A stretch of DNA of 28,815 bases from a virus: IMG/VR virus record IMGVR_UViG_3300045454_000128, positions 1 to 28,815 of that record. One strand, 5' to 3'. The position numbers and the translations under genes are program-made. A model generated the notes under the pieces. It had not been told where the DNA came from. It worked only from the letters and a program-made list of their open reading frames with translations, and did no database searches. Positions 15,893-22,537 of the stretch are shown here, piece by piece. The stretch's first letter is position 1. Every line of letters begins with the position of its first letter.

Positions 15893-16252
15893 TCAGCTGC
15901 GGGCTGCGGCGGCGCGCTCGCGCGCACGCCGGACGATCGGGCTTTCGTCGGCACTGCCGGGCTTCGGCGCAGCCGCGATCACCGCGCTGGCCTCGGCGCG
16001 CGCGGCGAGCGTGTCGAGCACGGAGCGGCGCAGCGCGTGGGCGGCGACGCCACGGCGGATCGCATCCGCGGCATCGACCGTGACGCCGAGCCGCGCCGCC
16101 TGCGCCGCCACCTCGGCGATCTCGGCGGCGTCGGCACGCGCGGCGTCATCCTGAGGCGCAGGCTCCGGCGATGCGGCCTCGCGCGTCTCCTGCGACGGCT
16201 CGTCCTGCGTCTCCGTCGCGGGGGCGACGTCGGGTTCGACCGGGTGGGTCAT
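15893..16252 (-). CDS. Internal-start scaffolding protein (Nu3-like)
   Basis: An inner start in the frame of the S49 gene: ATG at 16252 with an excellent Shine-Dalgarno sequence (AAGGAGAG, about 7 bases before it), out of place inside a coding region unless it is used. It would give 119 residues, 'MTHPVEPDVAP' onwards, acidic, Ala/Glu-rich and helical ('ADAAEIAEVAAQAARLGV'), ending with basic 'RRARERAAAARS', which fits a scaffold whose C-terminus touches the capsid subunit. In lambda, Nu3 is made from an internal start of C. A palindromic hairpin (16283-16306) lies about 20 bases upstream of the Shine-Dalgarno sequence and may keep the site open or shield it. Confidence 0.7.
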   Translation of the reverse strand: MTHPVEPDVAPATETQDEPSQETREAASPEPAPQDDAARADAAEIAEVAAQAARLGVTVDAADAIRRGVAAHALRRSVLDTLAARAEASAVIAAAPKPGSADESPIVRRARERAAAARS

Positions 16253-17155
16253 GATCACTCTCCTTGAAGGGCTCTGGCGGGTCCCATCGCGGCACGCCGC
16301 GATGGGGTCCCGCGTGGTGGCACTGCGACGACTCATCGGCGCCGCGAGTGTGGTGGTCATCTCCGCGAGCGTCGTCTCGACGGTGCCGATCCGATCGGCG
16401 AGGCCGAGCGCGACGCCAGCACGGCCGCGATAGATCGCCGCCTCGGTGGCGCGCACCGCCTCGGGCGTCAGGCTGCGATTGCGCGCAACCAGGCTGACGA
16501 GCTCGCTGTACAGCGCGTCGACGTCCGCCTGGATCGCCGTGCGCGCCGGATCCGACAGCGGCTCGTGCGGGTTGCCGTCGAGCTTGCGCGCGCCGGCGTG
16601 GATGAACGTCCAGGCGAGCCCGGCCTTGGCGTCCGAGCCGCTCTGGTCGACGTGCGCGGCGACCACGCCGATCGAGCCGACCTCGCCGGTCCGGGTGACG
16701 TAGATCCGCTCCGCCGCACTGGCGATCGCATAGGCCGCCGAGGTCGCGCTCTCGCTCGCCACCGCCCAGAGCGGCTTGCCCGCGGAGCCGCGCAGCGAGG
16801 CGAGCCGATCGACCAGATCGAACATCCCGGCGACCTCGCCGCCGGGGGAGTCGATCTCCATCACCACGCCGCGCACCGACGGATCGGCCAGCGCGGCCTC
16901 GACCGTCTCGCCGACCTCGCCATAGACGGACGCGCCGAACAGCTCGGTCAGCCAGTCGCCGCGTGCGACCAGCGGGCCGAGCACCGGCACCACGGCGATG
17001 CCGGCGTCGGTGACAGCATAGCCGCGGCCGCGCGTCGCACTCTCGCCGGGAGGAGCAAGCGTCACGCGACTCGCGGCTAGCAGCGTCTCGAGCGCGCGCG
17101 GCGCGATCGCCAGCGGCCGGCTGGCGAGCCGCAGCAGTGCAACCTCGATGCTCAT
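15893..17155 (-). CDS. S49-type head maturation protease fused to scaffold (lambda gpC/Nu3-like)
   Basis: A 420-residue protein of the S49 (SppA/ClpP-fold) family. The serine protease domain covers about 50-270: 'VPVLGPLVARGDW', 'MEIDSPGGEVAGMFDLVDR', nucleophile Ser about 139 in 'ESATSAAYAIAS', a likely catalytic Lys about 191 in 'HAGARKLDGNPHE', and 'RAGVALGLADRIGT'. The C-terminal 120 residues are acidic and helical, like a scaffold. Protease and scaffold being one frame with an inner start is the lambda C/Nu3 plan. Residues about 284-293 (DPIAACRDGT) are encoded by a palindromic repeat read in frame, which lies in the linker between the two parts. Start ATG, about 10 bases after the portal stop. 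Confidence 0.88.
   Translation of the reverse strand: MSIEVALLRLASRPLAIAPRALETLLAASRVTLAPPGESATRGRGYAVTDAGIAVVPVLGPLVARGDWLTELFGASVYGEVGETVEAALADPSVRGVVMEIDSPGGEVAGMFDLVDRLASLRGSAGKPLWAVASESATSAAYAIASAAERIYVTRTGEVGSIGVVAAHVDQSGSDAKAGLAWTFIHAGARKLDGNPHEPLSDPARTAIQADVDALYSELVSLVARNRSLTPEAVRATEAAIYRGRAGVALGLADRIGTVETTLAEMTTTLAAPMSRRSATTRDPIAACRDGTRQSPSRRVIMTHPVEPDVAPATETQDEPSQETREAASPEPAPQDDAARADAAEIAEVAAQAARLGVTVDAADAIRRGVAAHALRRSVLDTLAARAEASAVIAAAPKPGSADESPIVRRARERAAAARS
16283..16306. repeat. Palindromic repeat, copy 1 (inside S49 gene)
   Basis: Arms CCCATCGCGGC and GCCGCGATGGG are perfect over 11 bp with AC between, and near-complementary GGG/CCC bases continue outside. The same arms occur at 25234-25257. 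The copy is read in frame without breaking the protease and lies between protease and scaffold parts. It resembles REP or in-frame palindromic elements known elsewhere. Confidence 0.75.
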
Positions 17156-17164
17156 GCGTGATCC

Positions 17165-18631
17165 TCAGGCCGGCGGGGCGGTCGTTTCGTCTTCCGCAGG
17201 CGCCGGAGCCTCGCTCGGCGCATTCGGCGCGGCCCCGAACACCAGGCCGAGGCGCTGCTCGCGCGCACGGTCCGCGGCAATCTCCGCATCCACCTGCTCG
17301 GCGTCGTAGCCGCGCTCGGCGAGTGCCTGGGTGCGGCTCTTCAGACCCGCCTCGATCTGCTCGATCTCCGCTCGCGCGTCCTTCAGCGGATCCACCCAGT
17401 CCCAGCGCGGCGGCAGCCAGGCGCAGCCGAGATAGGTCCGCCGGTTCTCCTCGTAGTCCGGAAGCGCGAGCGCTCCCGAGAACACCGCCGTGTCCAGCCA
17501 CCGCTGCCAGACGCGCCGGCAGATCTGCCACACCATCACCGCGTGCTGATACGCCTCGATGCGCCGGCGGAACTCCAACAGCGCCAGCCGCGAGTTCGAG
17601 TAGTTCGCCTTCAGCATGTCGTTCGACAGGAACGCGTAGGGCACACCCAGCGCCGCCGAGACCTGCAAGAGCGTGCGGTACTGGAACGGCTCATAGGTCT
17701 GGCCGACGTCGGCCGGCGCCGAGGTCTGGATCTCCTCGCCGGGCTCCAACATCACCACCTGGCCCGGTTGCAGGTCCATGCGGCGCTCGCCGTCCGCACC
17801 GTCGCTCTCGGCGACGTCGAACGGCTCGGCCGGCGTCGGCGTGGTGATGAACAGCGCATGCATCGCCGCGACCTTCTTCCGGTCGAGCTCGGCGTCGTCG
17901 TACTGGTCGAGCAGGAACAGCTTCACGATCCCCGGGGCGAACCGGGAGATGCCGCGCAACTGGCCGGCATCGACCGGGTCGATCACGTGGATCACCTCCT
18001 CGGCCGGCACGCGCACGGTCTCGCCGGCGACGCCATGGTCCGTCACGTCGCCGGGATGCCGGCGCAGGAAGTGGTAGGCGACGCGGCGGCCGATGTGGTC
18101 GAACTCGATGCCCTGGCGGATGACGTTGCCATTGGCGGCGCGCTCGTTCCGGTGCAGCGGCAGCATCTCCGAGGGCAGCATCTGGATCTGCAACGGCACG
18201 GCGAGCCCGTCCTCGGGCCGGCGCGGGCGGAAGCGCAGGAACACCTCGCCGGCGATGAACACCTCGCGTGCGGCACGGCGCTGCTGGCCGTAGAAGTCGG
18301 TGAAGCCCTCGGCGTCGCTCTCGTCGGTCCAGTCCAGCCAGAGCCGCTGCATCGTGGCCTTGAGCGCAGAGTCGGCGATCAAGGACGACGGCTTGATGCC
18401 GGCCCCCACCACGTTGCCGGCCCAGGACTCGATGGCGTTTGCCGCATAGCCGTTGTTGCGCACCAGCCAGCGGGCGCGCGCGGTGATGTCCGCGCCGGCG
18501 GCGGCGATCAGGGTGTTGAGATGCGCGCGCGAGGGCTGGAAGTGACGCAGCCGGCGGCTCGCCTCGCCCGCCTCGAAGCCGCCGAGCAGAGCACCGACGC
18601 GCCGGCGCCAGCGGGAGAGCGTGCCGAGCAC
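17165..18631 (-). CDS. Portal protein (lambda gpB family)
   Basis: A 488-residue portal, the dodecameric ring through which DNA enters and leaves the head. Family features are 'HLNTLIAAAGADITARARWLVRNNGYA' (about 38-65, in part), 'IESWAGNVVGAGIKPSS', 'DFYGQQRRAAREVFIAGEVFLRF', 'VIDPVDAGQLRGISRFAP' and 'MLKANYSNSRLALLEFRR', all typical of lambda-family portals. The last 40 residues are disordered and Pro/Ala/Glu-rich. It starts with GTG, and the gpW-like gene ends 7 bases upstream, matching the lambda order W-B-C. Length is close to family norm. Confidence 0.93.
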   Translation of the reverse strand: MLGTLSRWRRRVGALLGGFEAGEASRRLRHFQPSRAHLNTLIAAAGADITARARWLVRNNGYAANAIESWAGNVVGAGIKPSSLIADSALKATMQRLWLDWTDESDAEGFTDFYGQQRRAAREVFIAGEVFLRFRPRRPEDGLAVPLQIQMLPSEMLPLHRNERAANGNVIRQGIEFDHIGRRVAYHFLRRHPGDVTDHGVAGETVRVPAEEVIHVIDPVDAGQLRGISRFAPGIVKLFLLDQYDDAELDRKKVAAMHALFITTPTPAEPFDVAESDGADGERRMDLQPGQVVMLEPGEEIQTSAPADVGQTYEPFQYRTLLQVSAALGVPYAFLSNDMLKANYSNSRLALLEFRRRIEAYQHAVMVWQICRRVWQRWLDTAVFSGALALPDYEENRRTYLGCAWLPPRWDWVDPLKDARAEIEQIEAGLKSRTQALAERGYDAEQVDAEIAADRAREQRLGLVFGAAPNAPSEAPAPAEDETTAPPA

Positions 18632-18637
18632 GGCGGC

Positions 18638-18850
18638 TCAGAGCCCCTTGCTCGCGGCGATGCGGACGATCCGCCGCCGCGCGCCGGCGGAAACGTCGGC
18701 GATGCGGCGCTCCAGGTCCGCGATCGCTGCCGCCATCTCCGCGTCGGTGGCGTAGGTGATGCGGCGGCCGTCGATGTCGACGACGCGCACGCCGCGCCAG
18801 CGCGCCTCGAGCAGCGCATCGCGCCGCGCCCTCATCTGCTCGATCGTCAC
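18638..18850 (-). CDS. gpW-like head-tail joining protein
   Basis: A 70-residue protein between large terminase and portal, the exact place of lambda gpW. It has an N-terminal helix ('MTIEQMRARRDALLEAR'), a beta hairpin ('VRVVDIDGRRITYATDAEM') and a second helix ('AAAIADLERRIADVSAG'), the gpW fold. gpW enters the portal after DNA packaging and lets the tail-joining proteins bind. Start is GTG; the terminase stop is 9 bases upstream. The assignment is firm by length, position and pattern. Confidence 0.85.
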   Translation of the reverse strand: MTIEQMRARRDALLEARWRGVRVVDIDGRRITYATDAEMAAAIADLERRIADVSAGARRRIVRIAASKGL

Positions 18851-18859
18851 GGCAGCACC

Positions 18860-20902
18860 TCAGCGCAGATAGGACGGGGTGAACACGCGTCGGCCGCGCA
18901 GCAGACGACGGCGCAGCACGCCGGCAGACGGTTGTGGCGGCTCGGTATCGTCCGGGCGCTCGGGTGCCACTGGTGCAGGCACGTCATCATCGCCGCCACT
19001 GGGGGTGACCTGCGCCTCGAGATCCCGCCAGGTCGCCTCGGTCCAGCGATCCGCGCCGGCAATCCAGGCCGCGGCGCGCGCATAGACGCGGCAGTCCAGG
19101 ACCTCGTTACGGTTGTACAGCTTCTGCCATTCCAGCCGAGCGAAGCCGCGCTTCGTGCGCACGCTCACCAACTGCTCGGCCACCAGCTGCTTCACCCATT
19201 CCGCTTCCATGCCGCGCGGCAGGTGGACGTAGCCGGCGGGGTAGAGTGCGCCCTCGGCGAGTTCCTCATCCGTCGGCCGGCTGAGCCGCAGGAAACGGTA
19301 GGTCTCGCTCTTGAACGTCGCCACCGCGACGGTCCAGAGCCGCGCGCCGCGGCGCAGCTTGCGCCCGCCCTCGGTCACATCGACGTAGCTCGGCCCGACG
19401 ATCGGCGCGGCGCGGTTGAACCCGTCCACGCCCTTCACCGGCACCACCTGGGCATGCCCGGCGCGGCGCGCCCAGGCATACACAGCCGGCGCCTCGTAGC
19501 CGGTGTCGATCGCCAGCTTCGCCAGCCCCAGCCGCGCCCCGTTCGCGTGCGGCCAGGTGCGGCCGAGCAGCGCGGTCAGGCTCGCCCAGGTGCCGGCATG
19601 CTCGGGCCCGCCATCGATGATGACGTGATCGACGAACCAGCTCTCCAACCCACGGCCCCAGGCCCAGATCGAGACCTCGATCCGGTCGCGCTGCACGTCG
19701 GCGCCGGCGGTGAGGAACAGCGCGCCACGTGGCACGATGCCGATCGGCCAGTCCTCGCGGCGCTCATACAGCCGCTGCCAGTCCGGCGCCTCGCCGCTCT
19801 CCTGCCAGGTCTCGCCCAGCACCGTGTTCTTGAACGTCTTGATCGCGCGGTCGTCGCCCTGCGCCGCCTCCCACGACCGGGCGATCTCGCTCCAGGCCAG
19901 CCACCCCACCGGCGAATAGAGCGCCGAGATATGGAAGCCGATCGTGTGGGGATCGGCGGATGCGGCCGTGGCGCGCCAGGCGCCCTCGGCCAGCATCGCG
20001 GTCTTGTGCTGCTCGCCGATCGGATGATCGCACGCCTCGCACAGATACGTGGCACCCTCCGGCTCGCCCTTCTGCCAGACCAGCCGCTCGAACCGCAGCC
20101 ACTGCATCGCGTTGCAGCGCGGGCACGGAACGAAAAAGCGGCGCTGGTCGGAGGCCAGGTACTCGCGCTCGATGCGCGACAGCCCGGCAATCGTTGGCGT
20201 CGAGACCAGGAAGGTCTTGCGGCGCCAGCCGAAGGTGCGTGCCCGCGCCTCGGCCAGCGCAATCGGATCGCCCTCGCCCTCGACGTCGCCCGGATAGGCG
20301 TCGATCTCGTCGAGGAACAGGAACCGCGCGCTCATCGAGCGCAGGCCCACCGCGCTGTTGGCACCGGTCATCACCAGCTGGCCGCCGGGGAACTCCTTCG
20401 AGAGCTGGCGGTTGCCGGAGTCCCGCGAGCGCGCCGGGGCGACCCGCTCGCGGATCGCCGGCGTCTCCTCGATCAACGGATCGATGCGCTGGTCGGAGAA
20501 GCGCTTGGCGAGCTCCGTGGTCGGCTGCACCGCCAGCATCGGCCCCGGCGCGTGGTGCACCACGTAGCCGATCCAGTTCGTCCCCACGGTGGTCGCACCC
20601 ACCTGCGCCCCCTTCATGAACACCACCCGCCGCCCCGGGTGCGACGGCGACAGCGCGTCCATCACCTCGCGCAGGTAGGGCGTGCGCGACGTCCGGTACG
20701 GGCCGGGCTCGGCGGAGTCGCGCGAGCCGAGCACGCGGTGCCGGTCGGCCCACTCCGAGACCAGCAGCGCCGGCTCGGGGGCGAGGCCATCGCGCCAGGC
20801 CTGGACGATCTCAAGGTCGCCGTCGAACCGGCCGATCTCCGTGAGAATCGGGACCCCAGCGCGCTCGCGCGCTGGGAACCCGTGGCGGTCCAGGCCGGTC
20901 AT
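18860..20902 (-). CDS. Terminase large subunit (GpA family)
   Basis: A 680-residue packaging motor and nuclease of the lambda gpA type. The ATPase domain shows a Walker A-like 'KGAQVGATT' (97-105) and Walker B 'FLFLDEIDAY' (about 194-203). A zinc-ribbon-like set C260, C263, C288, C291 ('CPRC', 'CEAC') follows. The nuclease part (about 400-600) has acidic candidates in 'TAGADVQRDRIEVSIWAWG' and 'LAIDTGYEAPAVY'. The C-terminal 60 residues are Pro/Asp-rich. GpA terminases usually cut at cos sites, so packaging is probably cos-type. The ATG overlaps the small-subunit stop by ATGA; the open frame further upstream is an out-of-frame shadow of that gene. Confidence 0.94.
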   Translation of the reverse strand: MTGLDRHGFPARERAGVPILTEIGRFDGDLEIVQAWRDGLAPEPALLVSEWADRHRVLGSRDSAEPGPYRTSRTPYLREVMDALSPSHPGRRVVFMKGAQVGATTVGTNWIGYVVHHAPGPMLAVQPTTELAKRFSDQRIDPLIEETPAIRERVAPARSRDSGNRQLSKEFPGGQLVMTGANSAVGLRSMSARFLFLDEIDAYPGDVEGEGDPIALAEARARTFGWRRKTFLVSTPTIAGLSRIEREYLASDQRRFFVPCPRCNAMQWLRFERLVWQKGEPEGATYLCEACDHPIGEQHKTAMLAEGAWRATAASADPHTIGFHISALYSPVGWLAWSEIARSWEAAQGDDRAIKTFKNTVLGETWQESGEAPDWQRLYERREDWPIGIVPRGALFLTAGADVQRDRIEVSIWAWGRGLESWFVDHVIIDGGPEHAGTWASLTALLGRTWPHANGARLGLAKLAIDTGYEAPAVYAWARRAGHAQVVPVKGVDGFNRAAPIVGPSYVDVTEGGRKLRRGARLWTVAVATFKSETYRFLRLSRPTDEELAEGALYPAGYVHLPRGMEAEWVKQLVAEQLVSVRTKRGFARLEWQKLYNRNEVLDCRVYARAAAWIAGADRWTEATWRDLEAQVTPSGGDDDVPAPVAPERPDDTEPPQPSAGVLRRRLLRGRRVFTPSYLR

Positions 20903-21471
20903 GCCACCGTGATCCGCACGTCGTTGCGCTCGGCGAGCAGCGTGCGCAGCCGCGCATCGAGCATCGTCTGCAGCCGGTGCGCATCGACGCCGAGCTCGGC
21001 CGCCATCTCGGCGGCGACCCGTGCCGGCCAACCCAGGATGGCGTCACGCTCCTCCTTCGCCAGCCGGTGCACCAGCAGCAGCGCGCGCGCCTTGTCGACC
21101 AGCAGGCCCTTGCGCTCCTCGAGGCGGAGCTTGCGCTCCTGCGCCTTCAGCATCTCGTTGGCGGTGCGCGCGGTGTGGTAGCTCGACCCGCTCGCCGGCG
21201 GGTCGAGCGCGGGCGCCCCGATCGGCAGTGGCTTCGCCGCCGGACGCGGCGGCGGGGGCGGTGGCGGCGTGGCGGTGATCGCGGCGGTCTTGCGCGCCGG
21301 ATCGGCCGTGCTGGCGAGCTGGGCGCGAACCTTCGCGACGTCCCAGCGCCCGTCCGGCTCCGGCGCGATGCGCCCCGACTGGACCGCCTTCTGCAGCGCG
21401 GTGTGGGAGATGCCGAGCCGGCGCGCCACCTCGCGCTGCGAGGCGACCAGCCCGGCCTCAGAGCCGATCAT
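20899..21471 (-). CDS. Terminase small subunit (Nu1-like)
   Basis: A 190-residue protein starting the late operon. Residues 8-50 form a winged helix-turn-helix ('SQREVARRLGISHTALQKAVQSGRI'; in part), the DNA-binding fold that recognises cos in lambda Nu1. A Pro/Ala linker (about 65-95) leads to a charged helical domain ('NEMLKAQERKLRLEERKGLLVD'; in part) for oligomer formation and binding to the large subunit. The gene opens next to a divergent small-gene cluster, with a pair of TGATCA boxes just upstream. Start ATG at 21471. Confidence 0.85.
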   Translation of the reverse strand: MIGSEAGLVASQREVARRLGISHTALQKAVQSGRIAPEPDGRWDVAKVRAQLASTADPARKTAAITATPPPPPPPRPAAKPLPIGAPALDPPASGSSYHTARTANEMLKAQERKLRLEERKGLLVDKARALLLVHRLAKEERDAILGWPARVAAEMAAELGVDAHRLQTMLDARLRTLLAERNDVRITVA

Positions 21472-21475
21472 GATG

Positions 21476-21495
21476 TGATCAAATCCGCCTGATCA
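21476..21495. promoter_or_regulatory. Paired TGATCA boxes between divergent transcription units
   Basis: Two identical palindromes TGATCA (21476-21481 and 21490-21495) are 8 bases apart, between the small terminase start (21471) and leader A (21497). Equal boxes at a fixed short spacing in a divergent intergenic region look like an operator. No binding protein is known; chance occurrence is possible. Confidence 0.35.
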
Positions 21496-21496
21496 T

Positions 21497-21594
21497 CGCA
21501 ATCTTCGGATCGTGCCTGCCGCTTGGCTCACGCGCGCCCCAGCGCGAATGGTCCTCACGTGCGCAGAACGATGCGCCGAGCAACACAGAGGACC
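21497..21594 (+). promoter_or_regulatory. Repeated leader, copy A
   Basis: CGCAAT (21497-21502), 20 bases, TTGGCT (21523-21528), 17 bases, GAATGGTC (21546-21553). It is followed by a perfect 7-bp inverted repeat GGTCCTC (21550-21556)/GAGGACC (21588-21594) whose 3' arm contains the Shine-Dalgarno sequence of the next gene. TTGGCT-N17-GAATGG has sigma70-like spacing. The same arrangement occurs at 21885 and 23636. Confidence 0.65.
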
Positions 21595-21597
21595 ACG

Positions 21598-21849
21598 ATG
21601 ATGAGCACCAGCAAGCCTGCCCCGCTCCGGATCATCTTCGACTCCCGCGAGTTCGAGCTTTCGCACGGCAGGGCGCCGCGCGGGCGCGGCTCCTGGGCCT
21701 TCTCGCGGTACCGGCGCCCCGACCCGCTGTCGAAGGATGTCCACTTCTCGCCCGGTGGCATGACGCTGGCCGAAGCGCGCAAGTGGTTCGTCGCCCGGCT
21801 GCGCGCGATCGGCGTCGAGGGCGAGCACGTGATCTACATCCTGCCCTGA
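21598..21849 (+). CDS. Small phage protein, unknown function (leader A gene)
   Basis: An 83-residue basic protein, 'MMSTSKPAPLRIIFDSREFELSHGR' onwards, ending 'LRAIGVEGEHVIYILP'. No domain is recognised. The N-terminal 'IIFDSREFELSHGRAPRGRGSWAF' (in part) suggests a small beta-sheet and the C-terminal part a helix-strand ('MTLAEARKWFVARLRAIG'). Similar small proteins occur among early or accessory genes of alphaproteobacterial phages. Start ATG at 21598 or 21601 after AGAGGACC; the frame is open back to TTG at 21523 but that part is the repeated leader, conserved at all codon positions, so I treat it as non-coding. It runs divergently from the terminase operon. Confidence 0.6.
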   Translation: MMSTSKPAPLRIIFDSREFELSHGRAPRGRGSWAFSRYRRPDPLSKDVHFSPGGMTLAEARKWFVARLRAIGVEGEHVIYILP

Positions 21850-21858
21850 CGCGGGTTC
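21845..21858 (+). repeat. 14-bp repeat across a stop codon, copy 1
   Basis: CCTGACGCGGGTTC spans the end and TGA stop of the small gene at 21598-21849. The identical 14 bases end the gene at 22228-22437 (22433-22446). This may be a trace of modular duplication or a shared 3' signal. Confidence 0.5.
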
Positions 21859-21884
21859 GAAGATGATCGGGCGCCGCCGCACAA

Positions 21885-21954
21885 CGCAATCGAATGACGC
21901 TCGCTTCTGCTTGGCTCACGCGGACGCCAGCGCGAATGGTCGTCGCGTGACGAC
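21885..21954 (+). promoter_or_regulatory. Repeated leader, copy B
   Basis: CGCAAT (21885-21890), 20 bases, TTGGCT (21911-21916), 17 bases, GAATGGTC (21934-21941), then hairpin GTCGTC (21939-21944)/GACGAC (21949-21954) with loop GCGT. The GGAG ribosome binding site follows within a few bases. An alternative pairing CGTGA (21946-21950)/TCACG (21963-21967) would enclose the ribosome binding site. Confidence 0.65.
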
Positions 21955-21967
21955 GATGGAGATCACG

Positions 21968-22213
21968 ATGACCCGGACCGAGAAGCAGGAAGCCCGCGAA
22001 GCCGCGAACCAGCAGCGGAGCCTGGAGGCCTTCATGGCGGCGAAGGCGGAGTTCGACGCCCTGGTGGCCGAGTTGCAGGCCATGAGCGCGGATCACTTCG
22101 GCGCCGACCCCGAGACGGCGGTCTGGGAGCACGCCGAGATGCTGAAGGACTGGAACACGCGCCTGCGCGACATGACCGACGCCTACCACCGCCGCGGCGA
22201 GTACGCGCAGTGA
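21968..22213 (+). CDS. Small acidic helical phage protein, unknown function (leader B gene)
   Basis: An 81-residue protein, almost wholly helical and charged: 'MTRTEKQEAREAANQQRSLE', then 'AFMAAKAEFDALVAELQAMSADHFG' (in part) and 'LKDWNTRLRDMTDAYHRRGEYAQ'. No family recognised; coiled-coil or antirepressor-like small proteins are possible but unsupported. Start ATG after GGAG (about 8 bases). Its stop is 15 bases before the next gene, with which it forms a two-gene operon behind leader B. Confidence 0.6.
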   Translation: MTRTEKQEAREAANQQRSLEAFMAAKAEFDALVAELQAMSADHFGADPETAVWEHAEMLKDWNTRLRDMTDAYHRRGEYAQ

Positions 22214-22227
22214 GCGGGGAGGAGACG

Positions 22228-22437
22228 ATGAACGCGACCTACACGATCGAGTTGCAGCGCACGCGCGACGGCTGGGTGTGGGGGATCGACCAGGAGGTCG
22301 ACTACGGTCCGGCCGCGCACATCCCCAGCCGCTACGAGGACGGCGAGACGGCCTTCCCCACCGCCGCCGAGGCCGCTGCCGACGCGGAACGACGCATCGC
22401 CGAGATCGAGGCCGGCAAGCACCGCCGCCTGACCTGA
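22228..22437 (+). CDS. Small phage protein, HicB/antitoxin-like fold possible, unknown function
   Basis: A 69-residue acidic protein. 'YTIELQRTRDGWVWGIDQEV' looks like the first beta-hairpin of a small alpha-beta fold seen in HicB-like and other small proteins, followed by 'AFPTAAEAAADAERRIAEIEAG', a typical following helix (in part). It lacks a HicA partner nearby, so I do not call it an antitoxin. Strong GGGGAGGAG ribosome site, ATG at 22228. Operon partner of the preceding gene. Confidence 0.55.
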   Translation: MNATYTIELQRTRDGWVWGIDQEVDYGPAAHIPSRYEDGETAFPTAAEAAADAERRIAEIEAGKHRRLT

Positions 22438-22446
22438 CGCGGGTTC
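22433..22446 (+). repeat. 14-bp repeat across a stop codon, copy 2
   Basis: Identical to 21845-21858 (CCTGACGCGGGTTC), again including the TGA stop of the upstream gene. Confidence 0.5.
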
Positions 22447-22495
22447 CGCCCGCACTGCCCCGACGGGCCTCTGGTCCGCGGGGCTCGGGGCCGTA

Positions 22496-22519
22496 GGGGG
22501 CGGCATGGGGCCGCTCCCC
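22496..22519 (+). promoter_or_regulatory. Hairpin in the leader of the DUF3489 gene
   Basis: GGGG...CGGC (22496-22504) pairs with GCCG...CCCC (22510-22519) across a small internal loop; an AGGAG ribosome site (about 22524) and the ATG at 22538 follow. It lacks the CGCAAT/TTGGCT/GAATGG boxes, but the hairpin-then-ribosome-site order is similar to leaders A to C. Confidence 0.3.
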
Positions 22520-22537
22520 GAACAGGAGCCCCGAACG

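Noticed and set aside
17543-21181. A very long open frame (over 1200 codons) on the plus strand opposite portal and terminase
   Set aside because: Its product is Arg/Ala/His-rich low-complexity sequence, and the opposite strand carries unmistakable portal and terminase genes. Long antisense frames are expected at this GC content.
1-21471. A gene transfer agent instead of a prophage
   Set aside because: Some tail-tip genes resemble GTA neighbours, but GpA terminase, gpW, gpD, gpE and S49/scaffold genes are lambda-type, and IS and moron insertions fit a prophage.
21523-21597. N-terminal coding extensions across the repeated leaders (TTG starts, in frame in all three copies)
   Set aside because: The frames are open in all copies, but conservation includes third codon positions, extends upstream to CGCAAT outside the frame, and copy C shifts by one base after GAATGG. 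There is no ribosome site before the TTG. Kept as an alternative in the findings.
22228-22437. HicB antitoxin
   Set aside because: The N-terminal strand pattern is suggestive, but no HicA-like toxin lies next to it and no DNA-binding domain follows.
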